A DNA stretch of 64,000 nucleotides from Gordonia paraffinivorans NBRC 108238 (GCF_000344155.1 NZ_BAOQ01000012.1:1-64000), one strand, 5' to 3'. Positions 1-8,796 are shown, counted from the first letter of the stretch. Program-made: numbers and translations. Notes: generated by a model not told the origin, from the sequence alone.

Positions 1-19
1 TTAGACACCGACGTGACCG

Positions 20-356
20 GTGCTCCCGGTCTTCGCGACCGGGTTCCATTGAGGCGCCTACGTGGCGCAGTCGCTCGACGGTGGCGTCTACTGGTGCTCC
101 CGGTCTTCGCGACCGGGTTCCATTGAGGCAGATCGAACGTCCACTGAGAACCATCCGACCTGTACTTGTGCTCCCGGTCTTCGCGACCGGGTTCCATTGA
201 GGCGCCGACGAACTGACCGAGTACATGACGGTGCCGATCGTGGACCGCGTGTTCCCGGTCTACACGACCGGGTTCCGTTGAGGCGAGCGATCCGAACTGG
301 AAGTCCTGACGGCGGCCAGCGTGTTCCCAGTCTACGTGAGCGGATTCCGGCGAGGC
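20..356 (+). CRISPR. CRISPR array, trailer end (five 36-nt repeats, four spacers)
   Basis: Five 36-nt repeats lie at 20-55, 94-129, 168-203, 249-284 and 321-356. The spacers between them are 38, 38, 45 and 36 nt. The first three repeats are identical, the fourth differs at four positions and the fifth at about nine. Each intact repeat carries a perfect 7-bp hairpin, CCCGGTC and GACCGGG around a TTCGC loop, and ends in ATTGAGGC. Decay towards the right suggests that this is the leader-distal end, so the leader and any cas genes should lie beyond the left edge. Bases 1-19 are probably part of another spacer. No cas gene is visible to the right. The subtype cannot be assigned from the repeat alone. 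The open frames crossing this region are artefacts of the repeat. Confidence 0.93.
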
Positions 357-421
357 CAGAAGTACGCATTTCGCAGGAGTTTCTGTGGGCGGTGTTAGGG
401 CATCACCGTCGGCGCTCTGTC

Positions 422-1852
422 TCACCGCCCCAGGAACCCGCCCAGCATCCCGCCGACGCCGGCGTCGCCGCCTCCTCCGGTGCCTCCGATGAAGCCGCCC
501 GGCGGCAGTTCCGACGGTTGGACGACGACGAAGCCCTGGCCGGAGAAGGCGAGGGTGAATCGTTCGCCCGTGCTGCGGCCGATCAGTGTGCCCAGGTTGA
601 ACGAGTCGTTGGTCTTGATCGAGGTGCGCAGGCTCGACGACCAGGCGACCGCGGCCTGCGGATCGGCGTAGGTCGCGGCATCGACGTTGAGGACCACGGG
701 TGAGCCGTCGGTGGTGATCGCGATGCGCCCCCGGCCGGTGAAGACGCAGTTGAACATGCCGGCGTTGCCCAGCGCGCCGGCGCCCTGCACCCGCTTGACG
801 TCGTAGGAGAGCGTCGGGTCGAAGGCGAGCACGTTGGCGCCGTTGATGGTGAGGCCGTCGGTGCCGTCGAGGTCGATGAGGTGGACCTCTGACGCGGCGT
901 TGGCGAGGAACAGGTCGCCGCGGCCGCTGACCTTCATCAGCGGGACGCCCTCGCCGGTCATCGCCTGCCGCATCATCCGGCCGAATCCGCCGGAACCGAG
1001 GGCCTCGAACCGCAGATCGCCCTGGTAGGCGACCATCGAACCGGCGCGGGCCGTGATCTCGCCGTCGAGTCCGACGCGGCACATCTTGCTGCCCTGTTTC
1101 TGGATGCCGAGACCGTTGACCTCGGCGTGGTCGGGGGCGAAGAGGTCGGAGTGCATGTGGGCTCCCGCGGGTTGGGTGGTGACCGGAGGTCGGGGTTGGG
1201 TGACGTGTGGCCTGGGTGCCGGGTGATCCGGTGTGACCGGAGATGTCGGCGGTGGCGTTTGCACCTGAGGCACAACGGTGTTCGTGGGTGGCCAGGGTTG
1301 CGGATCGGTCATCCGAGGTGGTTCGTCGGGCGCGGCCGGCGGAGCCGGATCGTCCTCGACCTCGATCCCGAACGCGGTGACCAGGCCGACCAGTCCGGAG
1401 TCGTAGCCCTGCCCGACCGCCCGCACCTTCCAGATGTCGTTGCGGCGGTAGATCTCCATGCACACGACGGCGGCCTCGCTGGTGAGGTTGGTCGGTGTGA
1501 AGGTGAGTTCTTCGCCGCCGCCGGTCAGCGTCGCCGTGATCGCTCCCGCGGTGGCGAAGGTCGTCGGCCCGGTCCCGTCGAGGCTCGCCGCGACGACGAC
1601 CGTGGTGATCTCGCGGGGGAGCGCCGCGGTGTCGACTGTGACCAGGTCGACTGACCCCTGCGAGCGGTAGGCGACACCTGGTCCGCTGGGCTGGTTGTAG
1701 AAGACGAGGTCGGCGTCGGAGCGGACCCGGCCGGCATCCGTGAGCAGGATCGCCGAGGTGTTGACCGGCGACGCCGAGCGCACCGACGCCGTCACGGCCG
1801 ACGCCGGCAGCGGACGATTCTCTCCGGGTGACAGGGAAACCACGCCGACCAT
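422..1852 (-). CDS. TerD domain - AIM24 domain fusion protein
   Basis: A 476-aa protein with two domains. Residues 1 to about 165 form a TerD-type stress domain, recognised by the closing block with EIYRRNDIWKVRAVGQGYDS. A Pro/Thr-rich linker (about 166-235) leads to an AIM24-like (DUF124) beta-rich domain, and the C-terminus is Gly-rich. TerD domains bind calcium and belong to tellurite and chemical stress systems. AIM24 proteins are beta-helical and of unclear function. The frame stays open upstream, but conservation begins at the ATG at 1852, so I chose it although its ribosome-binding site is weak. The gene is divergent from the HNH gene across 225 bp. Domain calls are firm; any cellular role is inference. 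Confidence 0.85.
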   Translation of the reverse strand: MVGVVSLSPGENRPLPASAVTASVRSASPVNTSAILLTDAGRVRSDADLVFYNQPSGPGVAYRSQGSVDLVTVDTAALPREITTVVVAASLDGTGPTTFATAGAITATLTGGGEELTFTPTNLTSEAAVVCMEIYRRNDIWKVRAVGQGYDSGLVGLVTAFGIEVEDDPAPPAAPDEPPRMTDPQPWPPTNTVVPQVQTPPPTSPVTPDHPAPRPHVTQPRPPVTTQPAGAHMHSDLFAPDHAEVNGLGIQKQGSKMCRVGLDGEITARAGSMVAYQGDLRFEALGSGGFGRMMRQAMTGEGVPLMKVSGRGDLFLANAASEVHLIDLDGTDGLTINGANVLAFDPTLSYDVKRVQGAGALGNAGMFNCVFTGRGRIAITTDGSPVVLNVDAATYADPQAAVAWSSSLRTSIKTNDSFNLGTLIGRSTGERFTLAFSGQGFVVVQPSELPPGGFIGGTGGGGDAGVGGMLGGFLGR

Positions 1853-2077
1853 TGTGCCAAGCGGCCGGTGGACAGCAGGCCGGAGTGGTGCGTTGCCGGT
1901 GTGTCCGGGCTGAGCCCGCCGGATGTCGGAGCCGGGTCGCGTCGGTATCGGGCGGAAGGGTTTGTCAGAGGTCTCGTGTAGAACCGATGGCACAGGTTTT
2001 CCAGATGTCGATGCAGCCGACGACACCGCTTGTTCCATGACGCATTCCCGGTCTCTCCAAGCGTGAAAGTTGCCGCC

Positions 2078-3391
2078 ATGCCCGACTCCTCCCCAGTCCT
2101 GCCTGATTCCCCGGTCCTGCTCGATTCCCCGGTCCTGTTTGATGCCGCGGCCGTGCTCGACGAGATCCTCCTCCGCCTCGTCGAGATCGCCCCTCCCGAC
2201 GACGATCCCACCGGCGCGAGCACTCTCAGTCGGCTCGGGGTGCTCCGTCTGATCCACAACGCTGTCGGGCATCAGTTGGCCACTCACGCAGCGCGTCTCG
2301 AGTCCTTCGGGGTTGCGCGGAGAGCGGGTTCGACGACCAGGCAGCTGCTGATCGGAGTCGGGTTTCCGCCGGCGGTCGCAGCCCGGATAGTCCGGATCGC
2401 GAGCAGCCTGGGGAGGATCAGCAGGGTCGGCGCGCATTCCCGCGACGGTCGACTCGCCGGGGAGGTCGTCGACGCGATCGCACGCGGACTGGACACCATC
2501 GAGAAGCGTTCTCCCGCAGCGTTGTCCGACGATGACCGGCAGAAGGTCGAGGTCGAGTTGCTCGCGCAGGCCCTGTCGGGTGCCTCTCCGTCGGAGATCC
2601 GAGACCGCGCGGCGGCGATCGGCAACACCATCGCCGACGACGAAGGTGGCGTCCCTGCCTGCGACGACCGGTCCCTGGACTCGCTCTCATTCACCGTCAC
2701 CGACGAATCCAGGGTCGACGTGCGGGTGAACGTCACCCAGTCCGTCGGCGAGAAGTTCATGGCGATGATCGACGAGCGTTCCGTTCCTCGCCCCGAGCCC
2801 GACGGTTCCCCCGACCCGCGTTCGGCCGAGCAACGGCGCGCGGACGCTCTCGAGGTGCTGCTGGATCAGGCCGCCGACGCTGCGGCCCGGGATGTCATCG
2901 GTGCACCGCGCTCACAGACGCTGCTGCTGATCCCCGCCGACGGCGGAGATCCCGCGAGGATGCCGTGGACCGGTTCGGTCACGCAGGCCACCGCCAGACG
3001 TCTGTCGTGTGACGGCACGATCACCGAGATCGTCATCGACGGCGAGACCGTGCCGTTGGAGATGGGCCGCGAGCGTAGGTTGTTTCCGCCGCATATCCGC
3101 AAAGCCGTCATCGTTCGGGATGAATGTTGCGTCGCATGCGGGGCGCCGCCTTCTCATACGCAGGTGCACCACATCGAGCACTGGACCGAGCACGAGGGCG
3201 AGACCAGCCTCGACAACGGATGCCTGCTGTGTCAGCGCTGTCACACCCGTGTCCACCACAACGGCTGGGACGTGGTCCTGGGCCACGACCGCCACCCGTG
3301 GCTGATCCCGCCCGCGGATGTCGATCCGATGCGGACCCCGAGGCCCGCCTACAACCGTCGGACCATGCGGCTCGACGGCGTCGCAGCATGA
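2078..3391 (+). CDS. DUF222 / HNH endonuclease domain protein (13E12 repeat family-like)
   Basis: A 437-aa protein with an N-terminal helical DUF222-type region and a C-terminal HNH nuclease motif. The motif runs from CVACG through VHHIEHW to CQRCHTRVHH and keeps the paired Cys and His residues expected to hold metal and cut DNA. This family is multi-copy in mycobacteria and Gordonia (the 13E12 family of M. tuberculosis) and is often linked to mobile DNA, but its biological role is unproven. I chose the ATG at 2078 because the preceding in-frame residues show no conservation. The N-terminus is encoded by near-perfect 18-bp tandem repeats (2102-2137) giving repeated DSPVL. The gene stands alone, divergent from the TerD-AIM24 gene. 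Confidence 0.85.
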   Translation: MPDSSPVLPDSPVLLDSPVLFDAAAVLDEILLRLVEIAPPDDDPTGASTLSRLGVLRLIHNAVGHQLATHAARLESFGVARRAGSTTRQLLIGVGFPPAVAARIVRIASSLGRISRVGAHSRDGRLAGEVVDAIARGLDTIEKRSPAALSDDDRQKVEVELLAQALSGASPSEIRDRAAAIGNTIADDEGGVPACDDRSLDSLSFTVTDESRVDVRVNVTQSVGEKFMAMIDERSVPRPEPDGSPDPRSAEQRRADALEVLLDQAADAAARDVIGAPRSQTLLLIPADGGDPARMPWTGSVTQATARRLSCDGTITEIVIDGETVPLEMGRERRLFPPHIRKAVIVRDECCVACGAPPSHTQVHHIEHWTEHEGETSLDNGCLLCQRCHTRVHHNGWDVVLGHDRHPWLIPPADVDPMRTPRPAYNRRTMRLDGVAA

Positions 3392-3813
3392 CCTGATCTC
3401 TCATCCGAGGCCTCGCGGCAGGCTGGATCGGGTGACCGTCGGCCCATTTGTCGTGGACTTGAGAGTTCACCTGCGTTCATTGAGAACTTCACAGTGTGGA
3501 AGGTGTGGGGTGCGCCAATTCCGTTCCCGCTCAGCCACTGTCGGTAGGCGGCGACCCGTGTCATGGCCGGGCGTCAGGGAGGGCTGTGGGTGGGCGGGAA
3601 CGGAAGCGGGTGCGCGAGGAAGCCGGGTTTTCGACGTCCGGTCATCCGAGGTTCCTCTGTCGCCGAAAAATGAGTGGCGCCCATGCGTTCTGTCCGCGCA
3701 CCATGTTCTGCGACAACGAAAACCGTGGGCGACGCCTGGGCGGGAATGAGTGCGGTCGCTGATCGCCATCGTCGCTGGGCTGTTCGACGTTGGGTGACAG
3801 GAGAGGAATCGCG
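3392..3813. other. Intergenic stretch without a recognisable gene
   Basis: About 420 bp separate the HNH gene from the small membrane protein. Open frames exist on both strands, but they lack ribosome-binding sites, known motifs and convincing codon usage. I see no strong hairpin or promoter pair. The last 20 bases hold the ribosome-binding site of the next gene. Confidence 0.5.
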
Positions 3814-3954
3814 ATGACCGCGGTGGTTCTGGGAATCGTGGGCGGCCTGGCGCTGCTCGCGACCGCGGCCCGAACGTTCGTGGTCGTCGCACGCGACGGC
3901 AAGCGCCGCGTGCCGTACCGGGCGGCGTACGACACCCGACATCCCGAACTCTGA
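3814..3954 (+). CDS. Small single-pass membrane protein (46 aa)
   Basis: The ATG is preceded by a good ribosome-binding site (GACAGGAGAGGAAT). The product has one N-terminal hydrophobic helix (about residues 4-26, rich in V, L, G and A) followed by a basic-polar tail containing DGKRRVPYR and ending DTRHPEL. One-helix proteins with a DG-RRVP tail are common in Gordonia and Rhodococcus, and their function is unknown to me. The helix-then-positive-tail pattern predicts an N-out, C-in topology. It stands alone between the HNH gene and the DUF4262 gene, with about 200 bp before the latter. The strong ribosome-binding site and tail motif support a real gene despite its size. Confidence 0.6.
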   Translation: MTAVVLGIVGGLALLATAARTFVVVARDGKRRVPYRAAYDTRHPEL

Positions 3955-4162
3955 CCAGACACGAGTCGACGGGCAGACGAACGCCGCCGTGCGTGCCCGG
4001 GTGCGGGGTGGGCCGTGAGAAGTCGTCGGTCCAGGTAGTGCGGGTCCGCGCCGTCCGGGTCCGCGCCGGTGTCGTGGGGAGTGTCGGCTCCGATGCGCGC
4101 GGCAGCGGTTTGTCGGACCCTCGTGGTGTCATGGCCGCACCCTTCGAACAAAGGAGCGATCC

Positions 4163-4759
4163 ATGTCAGACCACGCTGCCGCGATCCGAGGTCTGCCCCG
4201 GTGGCATCCCAATCCCGTCATCCGCTCGACCATCGACACCATCCGCCGCAACGGATGGCAGGTGACCTCCGTGGACGAAGGGGCATCAGACGCGATCCCG
4301 GGCGCGGACTGCGCCTATTCCTACACCGCAGGCCTGTCGCTGCACTCCATCCCGGAACTCGCGATCTACGGGCTCGACGCCACCACGGCACGACCCGTGC
4401 TGGACGAACTCGGAGACCTCCTCCATCGCGAGGACTGGCGTGAACTCGTCGCCACCGGTGTCGGTATCCGGCTCGGGTCGATCGACGTCCCGGTCCGGCT
4501 CATCGAGCAGGTCGACAAGGACGAGCTCGTCCTCACGAATCTGCTGTTCCCCGACTACCCGACCCTTCAGGTGGTCTGGCCCGATGACTTCGGCCGTTAT
4601 CCCTGGGATGCCGACTACGTCCTGCTCCCGATGCATCAGCCGGTCAAGGGTTTCCCAGACCTCGCGACGCATGCGGGCAGGCCGGCGCACGTCATCACGA
4701 CCGAATCCGGTCCGGACCGCTGCCGCCCTCGTCGGGGACGTCGCGCCGCCGGTCACTGA
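4163..4759 (+). CDS. DUF4262 domain protein
   Basis: A 198-aa cytosolic protein that starts behind a strong AAAGGAG site. It carries DUF4262 hallmarks: a YTAGLSLHSIPELAIYG block near residues 52-68 and VVWPDDFGRYPWDADY near 138-153. DUF4262 proteins are small, soluble and widespread in actinobacteria, often near toxins or defence genes, but no reaction is known. The last 20 residues are Arg-rich and look non-conserved. The gene is monocistronic, with over 200 bp on each side. Confidence 0.8.
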   Translation: MSDHAAAIRGLPRWHPNPVIRSTIDTIRRNGWQVTSVDEGASDAIPGADCAYSYTAGLSLHSIPELAIYGLDATTARPVLDELGDLLHREDWRELVATGVGIRLGSIDVPVRLIEQVDKDELVLTNLLFPDYPTLQVVWPDDFGRYPWDADYVLLPMHQPVKGFPDLATHAGRPAHVITTESGPDRCRPRRGRRAAGH

Positions 4760-4983
4760 GCGGCCCAGCCGGTGGGGATCCGCTCGTCTCCGCCGGAGAG
4801 ACGGCGGGTTCCTGCCCGCACTCGGTGCGGGTGGCGGGCATCCCTTCGGTCGGCGGCGAGCCGTGACGTTCTCCCGGCGGCGGCCGAAACCCCGTCCTCT
4901 GGAGGCGCCACCCGGCGGGATGACCACCACGTTCATCGTCGAATCACCGGTGGTGAGGCCCGCCCATTCGTTAGCGTGCCCTC

Positions 4984-5682
4984 ATGTCCACGACGATCGT
5001 CGCCCTGACCTGCCTACCGGATGCCGGTGAGGTACTCGACACGTTGTCGAGTGCGAAGTTCCTCGACGTCTGCCGCCGGTCGGGAGCCGGCCGGGTGCAG
5101 GTGAACATCTCCGACGACCAGGTCGCCGGCGCGATGCGGATCAGCGAACTCGACCCGCCGATCGAGGCGGTGGTGACCCTGCATGGTGAACTGGGCGCGG
5201 AGGCACTCGACATCGGACCCGTCCTCGACGCGTTGGAGTCGGTGGCCACCGTGGTTGGTGCCTGGTCGGCCGCGCAGCGTGCGCCGCTCGATCCGGACCT
5301 GCCCGCCGACGGATCCCGCGTCGACGCCCTGGCGAACATCGCTTTCCTGCGCAGGCCTGCCGATCTGCCGCGCGAGGAGTGGCTGCGCCTCTGGCTCGAC
5401 GAGCACACGACCGTCGCCATCGAGACCCAGGCGACCTTCGGCTACTTCCAGAACGTCGTCGAACAGGCCCTGACGCCGGATACCCCGCGGGTGGACGCGA
5501 TCGTCGAGGAGCTGTTCCCGATGGCCGCGGTCACCGATTACCACACGTTCTACGGCAGCGGGGGAGACCAGGGCGAGCTCGAGCGTCGGATGAATCGGAT
5601 GCTGATGAGCGTCGGGCGTTTCGGTGCCGATCGCAACCTCGACGTCGTGCCCACGTCGCGTCGCGACTTCGACCTCCGGTGA
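4984..5682 (+). CDS. EthD-like domain protein
   Basis: A 232-aa soluble protein. The central block FLRRPADLPREEWLRLWLDEHT matches the EthD/dimeric alpha-beta barrel pattern, in which such proteins act as small oxygenases or as accessory factors for P450-like systems. A second half with YHTFYGSGG suggests a tandem ferredoxin-like fold. No cofactor-binding residues can be assigned, so the enzymatic role is open. It lies directly upstream of the ribosomal operon but in its own unit, since a good promoter follows it. Confidence 0.7.
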   Translation: MSTTIVALTCLPDAGEVLDTLSSAKFLDVCRRSGAGRVQVNISDDQVAGAMRISELDPPIEAVVTLHGELGAEALDIGPVLDALESVATVVGAWSAAQRAPLDPDLPADGSRVDALANIAFLRRPADLPREEWLRLWLDEHTTVAIETQATFGYFQNVVEQALTPDTPRVDAIVEELFPMAAVTDYHTFYGSGGDQGELERRMNRMLMSVGRFGADRNLDVVPTSRRDFDLR

Positions 5683-5701
5683 GGGTCCCAGCAGGGCCGA
5701 T

Positions 5702-5730
5702 TTGGGTCTGAGCAGCAGATTCCCTACACT
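5702..5730 (+). promoter_or_regulatory. Candidate sigma70-type promoter for the rpsH operon
   Basis: TTGGGT (5702-5707) and TACACT (5725-5730) are separated by 17 bp, a good housekeeping-promoter match for this GC-rich genome. It lies about 195 bp before rpsH and implies a long leader. Confidence 0.6.
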
Positions 5731-5765
5731 AGAGCGGTTGCCTGTGCACCTCAGGTGCCTGGGAC

Positions 5766-5778
5766 ACAACTGAATAGT
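5766..5778 (+). promoter_or_regulatory. Leader motif shared by the rpsH and rpsM operons
   Basis: ACAACTGAATAGT occurs here and, identically, at 18060-18072 in the leader of rpsM. It is AT-rich compared with its surroundings and lies about 35 bp downstream of the candidate -10 box, inside the presumed untranslated leader. It could be an RNA-level control or processing element. The function is unknown. Confidence 0.45.
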
Positions 5779-5924
5779 CTCCGGTGCCGGCGAAAAGCCA
5801 AGGGCATCGGCGGCGAGAACCTTCAGAAACTATCCACTTCGTGGAAGGCCCACCGCAGGTCAGAGGATTCTTCCTCTGCTCAGCGCTGCATGGGAACCGC
5901 CACGAGAAAGGTTGACGGTCAACC

Positions 5925-6323
5925 ATGACCATGACTGACCCGATCGCAGACTTCTTGACGCGTCTGCGTAACGCCAACTCGGCGTACCACGACGAGGTCA
6001 CACTCCCGTCGTCGAAGATCAAGGTGAACATCGCCGAGATCCTCAAGCGCGAGGGCTACATCACCGACTACCGCGTCGAGGACGCGGAGGTCGGCAAGAA
6101 CCTCGTCGTCACCCTGAAGTACGGCCCCAGCCGTGAGCGCTCCATCGCCGGACTGCGCCGCGTGTCGAAGCCGGGTCTCCGGGTTTATGCAAAGTCCACC
6201 AACCTGCCCAAGGTGCTGGGCGGCCTCGGCGTGGCCATCATCTCCACGTCGTCGGGCCTGCTCACCGATCGCCAGGCAGCCAACCAGGGCGTGGGCGGCG
6301 AAGTCCTCGCCTACGTCTGGTAG
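5925..6323 (+). CDS. rpsH: 30S ribosomal protein S8
   Basis: 132 aa, the usual length. It opens with [17 protein letters not shown] and carries the conserved C-terminal [12 protein letters not shown] block that contacts 16S rRNA. S8 binds the central domain of 16S rRNA, and in E. coli it also represses the spc operon. It is the first gene of a six-gene unit (rpsH-rplF-rplR-rpsE-rpmD-rplO). In M. tuberculosis rplE and rpsN directly precede it, but here they are replaced by an EthD-like gene and a promoter, so the spc operon is split. Confidence 0.98.
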   Translation: MTMTDPIADFLTRLRNANSAYHDEVTLPSSKIKVNIAEILKREGYITDYRVEDAEVGKNLVVTLKYGPSRERSIAGLRRVSKPGLRVYAKSTNLPKVLGGLGVAIISTSSGLLTDRQAANQGVGGEVLAYVW

Positions 6324-6338
6324 GGGAGGGAACACGAC

Positions 6339-6875
6339 ATGTCGCGTATCGGTAAGAACCCCATCGAGATCCCGGCCGGTGTCGACGTCACCGTCGACGG
6401 CCAGAACGTCAAGGTCAAGGGCCCCAAGGGTGAGCTGTCGCTCACCGTTTCCGAGCCCATCAAGGTGGCCAAGGAAGACAACACCATCGTCGTCACCCGT
6501 CCCGACGACGAGCGCCGCAGCCGCGCGCTGCACGGCCTGAGCCGCTCGCTGATCAACAACCTGGTCATCGGCGTCACGCAGGGCTACACCACGAAGATGG
6601 AGATCTTCGGTGTCGGCTACCGCGTCCAGGCGAAGGGCAAGGACCTCGAGTTCGCCCTCGGTTACAGCCATCCCGTGCCGATCGAGGCCCCCGAAGGCAT
6701 CACCTTCGCCGTGGAGTCCCCGACCAAGTTCTCGGTCTCGGGTATCGACAAGCAGAAAGTCGGCCAGATCTCGGCGAACATCCGCCGCCTGCGTCGTCCG
6801 GACCCGTACAAGGGCAAGGGCATTCGCTACGAGGGTGAGCAGATCCGTCGCAAGGTCGGAAAGACGGGTAAGTAA
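6339..6875 (+). CDS. rplF: 50S ribosomal protein L6
   Basis: 178 aa with two tandem L6 folds. It starts [15 protein letters not shown] and ends in the canonical [16 protein letters not shown] block that binds 23S rRNA near the sarcin-ricin loop. It follows rpsH by 15 bp behind a GGGAGGGAA site and precedes rplR by 3 bp, so the operon is tight. No anomalies seen. Confidence 0.98.
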   Translation: MSRIGKNPIEIPAGVDVTVDGQNVKVKGPKGELSLTVSEPIKVAKEDNTIVVTRPDDERRSRALHGLSRSLINNLVIGVTQGYTTKMEIFGVGYRVQAKGKDLEFALGYSHPVPIEAPEGITFAVESPTKFSVSGIDKQKVGQISANIRRLRRPDPYKGKGIRYEGEQIRRKVGKTGK

Positions 6876-6878
6876 GCC

Positions 6879-7283
6879 ATGAGTGACACAGCTACCAAGA
6901 CCAGCCGCAAGCCCCTCGGCAAGGACGTGTCGACGCGTCGTCGCAAGGCGACCGCCAACCGTCACTTCCGTCTCCGCAAGAAGGTCAACGGAACCCCGGC
7001 TCGTCCGCGTCTCGCGGTCAAGCGCAGTTCGCGCCACATCCACGTCCAGCTCATCGACGACCTGGCCGGCCACACCCTGGCCGCCGCCTCGTCGATCGAG
7101 GCCGACGTGCGTGCCGCTGGTGGCGACAAGACCGCTCAGGCCCGCAAGGTCGGTGAACTGATCGCGCAGCGCGCCAAGGCTGCCGGCATCGACACCGTCG
7201 TGTTCGACCGTGGTGGCAAGGACTACCACGGCCGTATCGCGGCGCTCGCCGACGCCGCCCGTGAGGGAGGCCTGAACTTCTGA
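6879..7283 (+). CDS. rplR: 50S ribosomal protein L18
   Basis: 134 aa. A basic N-terminus ([17 protein letters not shown]) precedes the conserved [20 protein letters not shown] core and a C-terminal [24 protein letters not shown] block. L18 binds 5S rRNA together with L5. It sits within the operon between rplF and rpsE. Confidence 0.98.
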   Translation: MSDTATKTSRKPLGKDVSTRRRKATANRHFRLRKKVNGTPARPRLAVKRSSRHIHVQLIDDLAGHTLAAASSIEADVRAAGGDKTAQARKVGELIAQRAKAAGIDTVVFDRGGKDYHGRIAALADAAREGGLNF

Positions 7284-7329
7284 TGACCATCTTCACCAGC
7301 TACACCCATACGACCGGAGGGAACCTCTG

Positions 7330-7968
7330 ATGCCCGGACGTCAGCGTGACGGCGGAAACGGACCCGCCGGCGACAACAACCAGAACAACGCAGGTGGCGG
7401 CAACGACCGTCGTGGTGGCCGCGACCGCCGCGACCGCGGTGGCCGCGACCAGGACCGCAACCAGCTCGAGCGCGTCGTAACCATCAACCGCGTCTCGAAG
7501 GTGGTCAAGGGTGGACGTCGTTTCTCGTTCACCGCTCTCGTGGTGGTCGGCGACGGCCAGGGCATGGTCGGTGTCGGCTACGGCAAGGCCAAGGAAGTCC
7601 CGGCCGCGATCCAGAAGGGCGTCGAAGAGGCTCGCAAGAACTTCTTCCGCGTGCCGCTCATCGGTGGCACCATCACCCACCCGGTTCAGGGTGAGGCCGC
7701 TGCCGGTGTCGTCATGCTCCGCCCGGCCAGCCCCGGTACCGGTGTGATCGCCGGTGGCGCGGTGCGTGCCGTGCTCGAGTGCGCAGGCGTCCGCGACGTC
7801 CTCGCCAAGAGCCTGGGCTCCGACAACGCCATCAACGTCGTCCACGCCACCGTGGCGGCACTGAAGATGCTGCAGCGCCCGGAAGAGGTCGCGGCCCGTC
7901 GTGGTCTGCCCCTCGAGGACGTTGCCCCGGCCGGTATGCTGCGCGCTCGCGCGGGACAGGGGGTCTGA
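7330..7968 (+). CDS. rpsE: 30S ribosomal protein S5
   Basis: 212 aa. A Gly/Asn/Arg/Asp-rich extension of about 45 residues precedes the RNA-binding S5 domain ([19 protein letters not shown]) and the C-terminal domain, a pattern usual in actinobacteria. S5 works in decoding accuracy and helicase activity at the mRNA entry site. The ATG at 7330 follows a GGAGGGAACCTCTG site. The 46-bp gap after rplR holds no other feature. rpmD follows after 2 bp. Confidence 0.97.
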   Translation: MPGRQRDGGNGPAGDNNQNNAGGGNDRRGGRDRRDRGGRDQDRNQLERVVTINRVSKVVKGGRRFSFTALVVVGDGQGMVGVGYGKAKEVPAAIQKGVEEARKNFFRVPLIGGTITHPVQGEAAAGVVMLRPASPGTGVIAGGAVRAVLECAGVRDVLAKSLGSDNAINVVHATVAALKMLQRPEEVAARRGLPLEDVAPAGMLRARAGQGV

Positions 7969-7970
7969 TC

Positions 7971-8150
7971 ATGGCTCAGCTGAAGATCACTCAGGTCAAG
8001 GGCACCATCGGTACCAAGAAGAACCAGCGTGACAGCCTGCGGACCCTCGGACTGAAGGGCATCCGCCAGACCGTCACCCGCGAGGACACACCGATCAACC
8101 GCGGCCTCATCAACGCGGTTCGCCACCTCGTGACAGTCGAAGAGGTTTAA
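7971..8150 (+). CDS. rpmD: 50S ribosomal protein L30
   Basis: 59 aa, the normal bacterial length. It begins [19 protein letters not shown] and includes the [12 protein letters not shown] core typical of L30. It overlaps no neighbour, with 2 bp after rpsE and 3 bp before rplO, which suggests translational coupling. Confidence 0.97.
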   Translation: MAQLKITQVKGTIGTKKNQRDSLRTLGLKGIRQTVTREDTPINRGLINAVRHLVTVEEV

Positions 8151-8153
8151 GCA

Positions 8154-8594
8154 ATGACCATCAAACTCCACCACCTTCGCCCCGCTCCGGGCGCGAAGAC
8201 CGACAAGACCCGCGTGGGTCGCGGTGAGGGGTCCAAGGGCAAGACCGCCGGTCGCGGTACCAAGGGCACCAAGGCACGCAAGAACGTGCCCGCCGGCTTC
8301 GAGGGCGGCCAGATGCCGATCCACATGCGGCTGCCGAAGCTCAAGGGCTTCACCAACCGCAACCGGGTCGAGTACCAGGTCGTCAACGTGGGCGACATCG
8401 AGCGTCTCTTCCCGCAGGGCGGCACCATCGGCGTCGACGAGCTCGTCGCCGCCGGTGCGGTCCGCAAGAACAAGCTGGTGAAGGTGCTCGGCGACGGCGA
8501 GCTGACCGTCAAGGTCGACATCACCGCCAACAAGTTCACCGCCTCCGCCAAGGAGAAGATCGCCGCTGCCGGTGGCAGCGTCACCGAGCTCTGA
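8154..8594 (+). CDS. rplO: 50S ribosomal protein L15
   Basis: 146 aa. The Gly/Lys/Arg-rich N-terminal arm ([23 protein letters not shown]) and the [18 protein letters not shown] signature identify L15, an early 50S assembly protein. It is the last gene of this unit, followed by a strong hairpin. In M. tuberculosis sppA and other genes lie between rplO and secY, but here secY follows after 202 bp. Confidence 0.98.
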   Translation: MTIKLHHLRPAPGAKTDKTRVGRGEGSKGKTAGRGTKGTKARKNVPAGFEGGQMPIHMRLPKLKGFTNRNRVEYQVVNVGDIERLFPQGGTIGVDELVAAGAVRKNKLVKVLGDGELTVKVDITANKFTASAKEKIAAAGGSVTEL

Positions 8595-8600
8595 CGGAGT

Positions 8601-8650
8601 GAAACAGCCGGTCGGGCGGCAGCACCGCTGCCGCCCGGCCGGGTTGTTTC
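8601..8650 (+). terminator. Hairpin terminator between rplO and secY
   Basis: The outer arms GAAACA (8601-8606) and TGTTTC (8645-8650) enclose a GC-rich inner stem, CGGGCGGCAGC with GCTGCCGCCCG around an ACC loop. The T-rich right arm sits at the 3' side. It starts 6 bp after the rplO stop codon and should separate the ribosomal unit from secY. Confidence 0.75.
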
Positions 8651-8796
8651 GGCATCACTGTAGAGTTTCAGACGTTGTCTGCCGCACCCGCACGGGATCG
8701 CCGCATACCGAACACTGTCGATTGCCGAGCACACGGGGATCGGGTCGGGACCGACCCGAAACGTACGCCTCGCGTGGTCGTTTCTAGGAGGAGTTA

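Noticed and set aside
62-703. A 213-aa open frame across the left end of the window
   Set aside because: It runs through the CRISPR repeats and the TerD-AIM24 gene on the other strand; its repeated peptide is the repeat itself.
2078-3391. HNH protein as a CRISPR effector
   Set aside because: It has a DUF222-type N-terminus as in the 13E12 family and no RuvC or other Cas signature.
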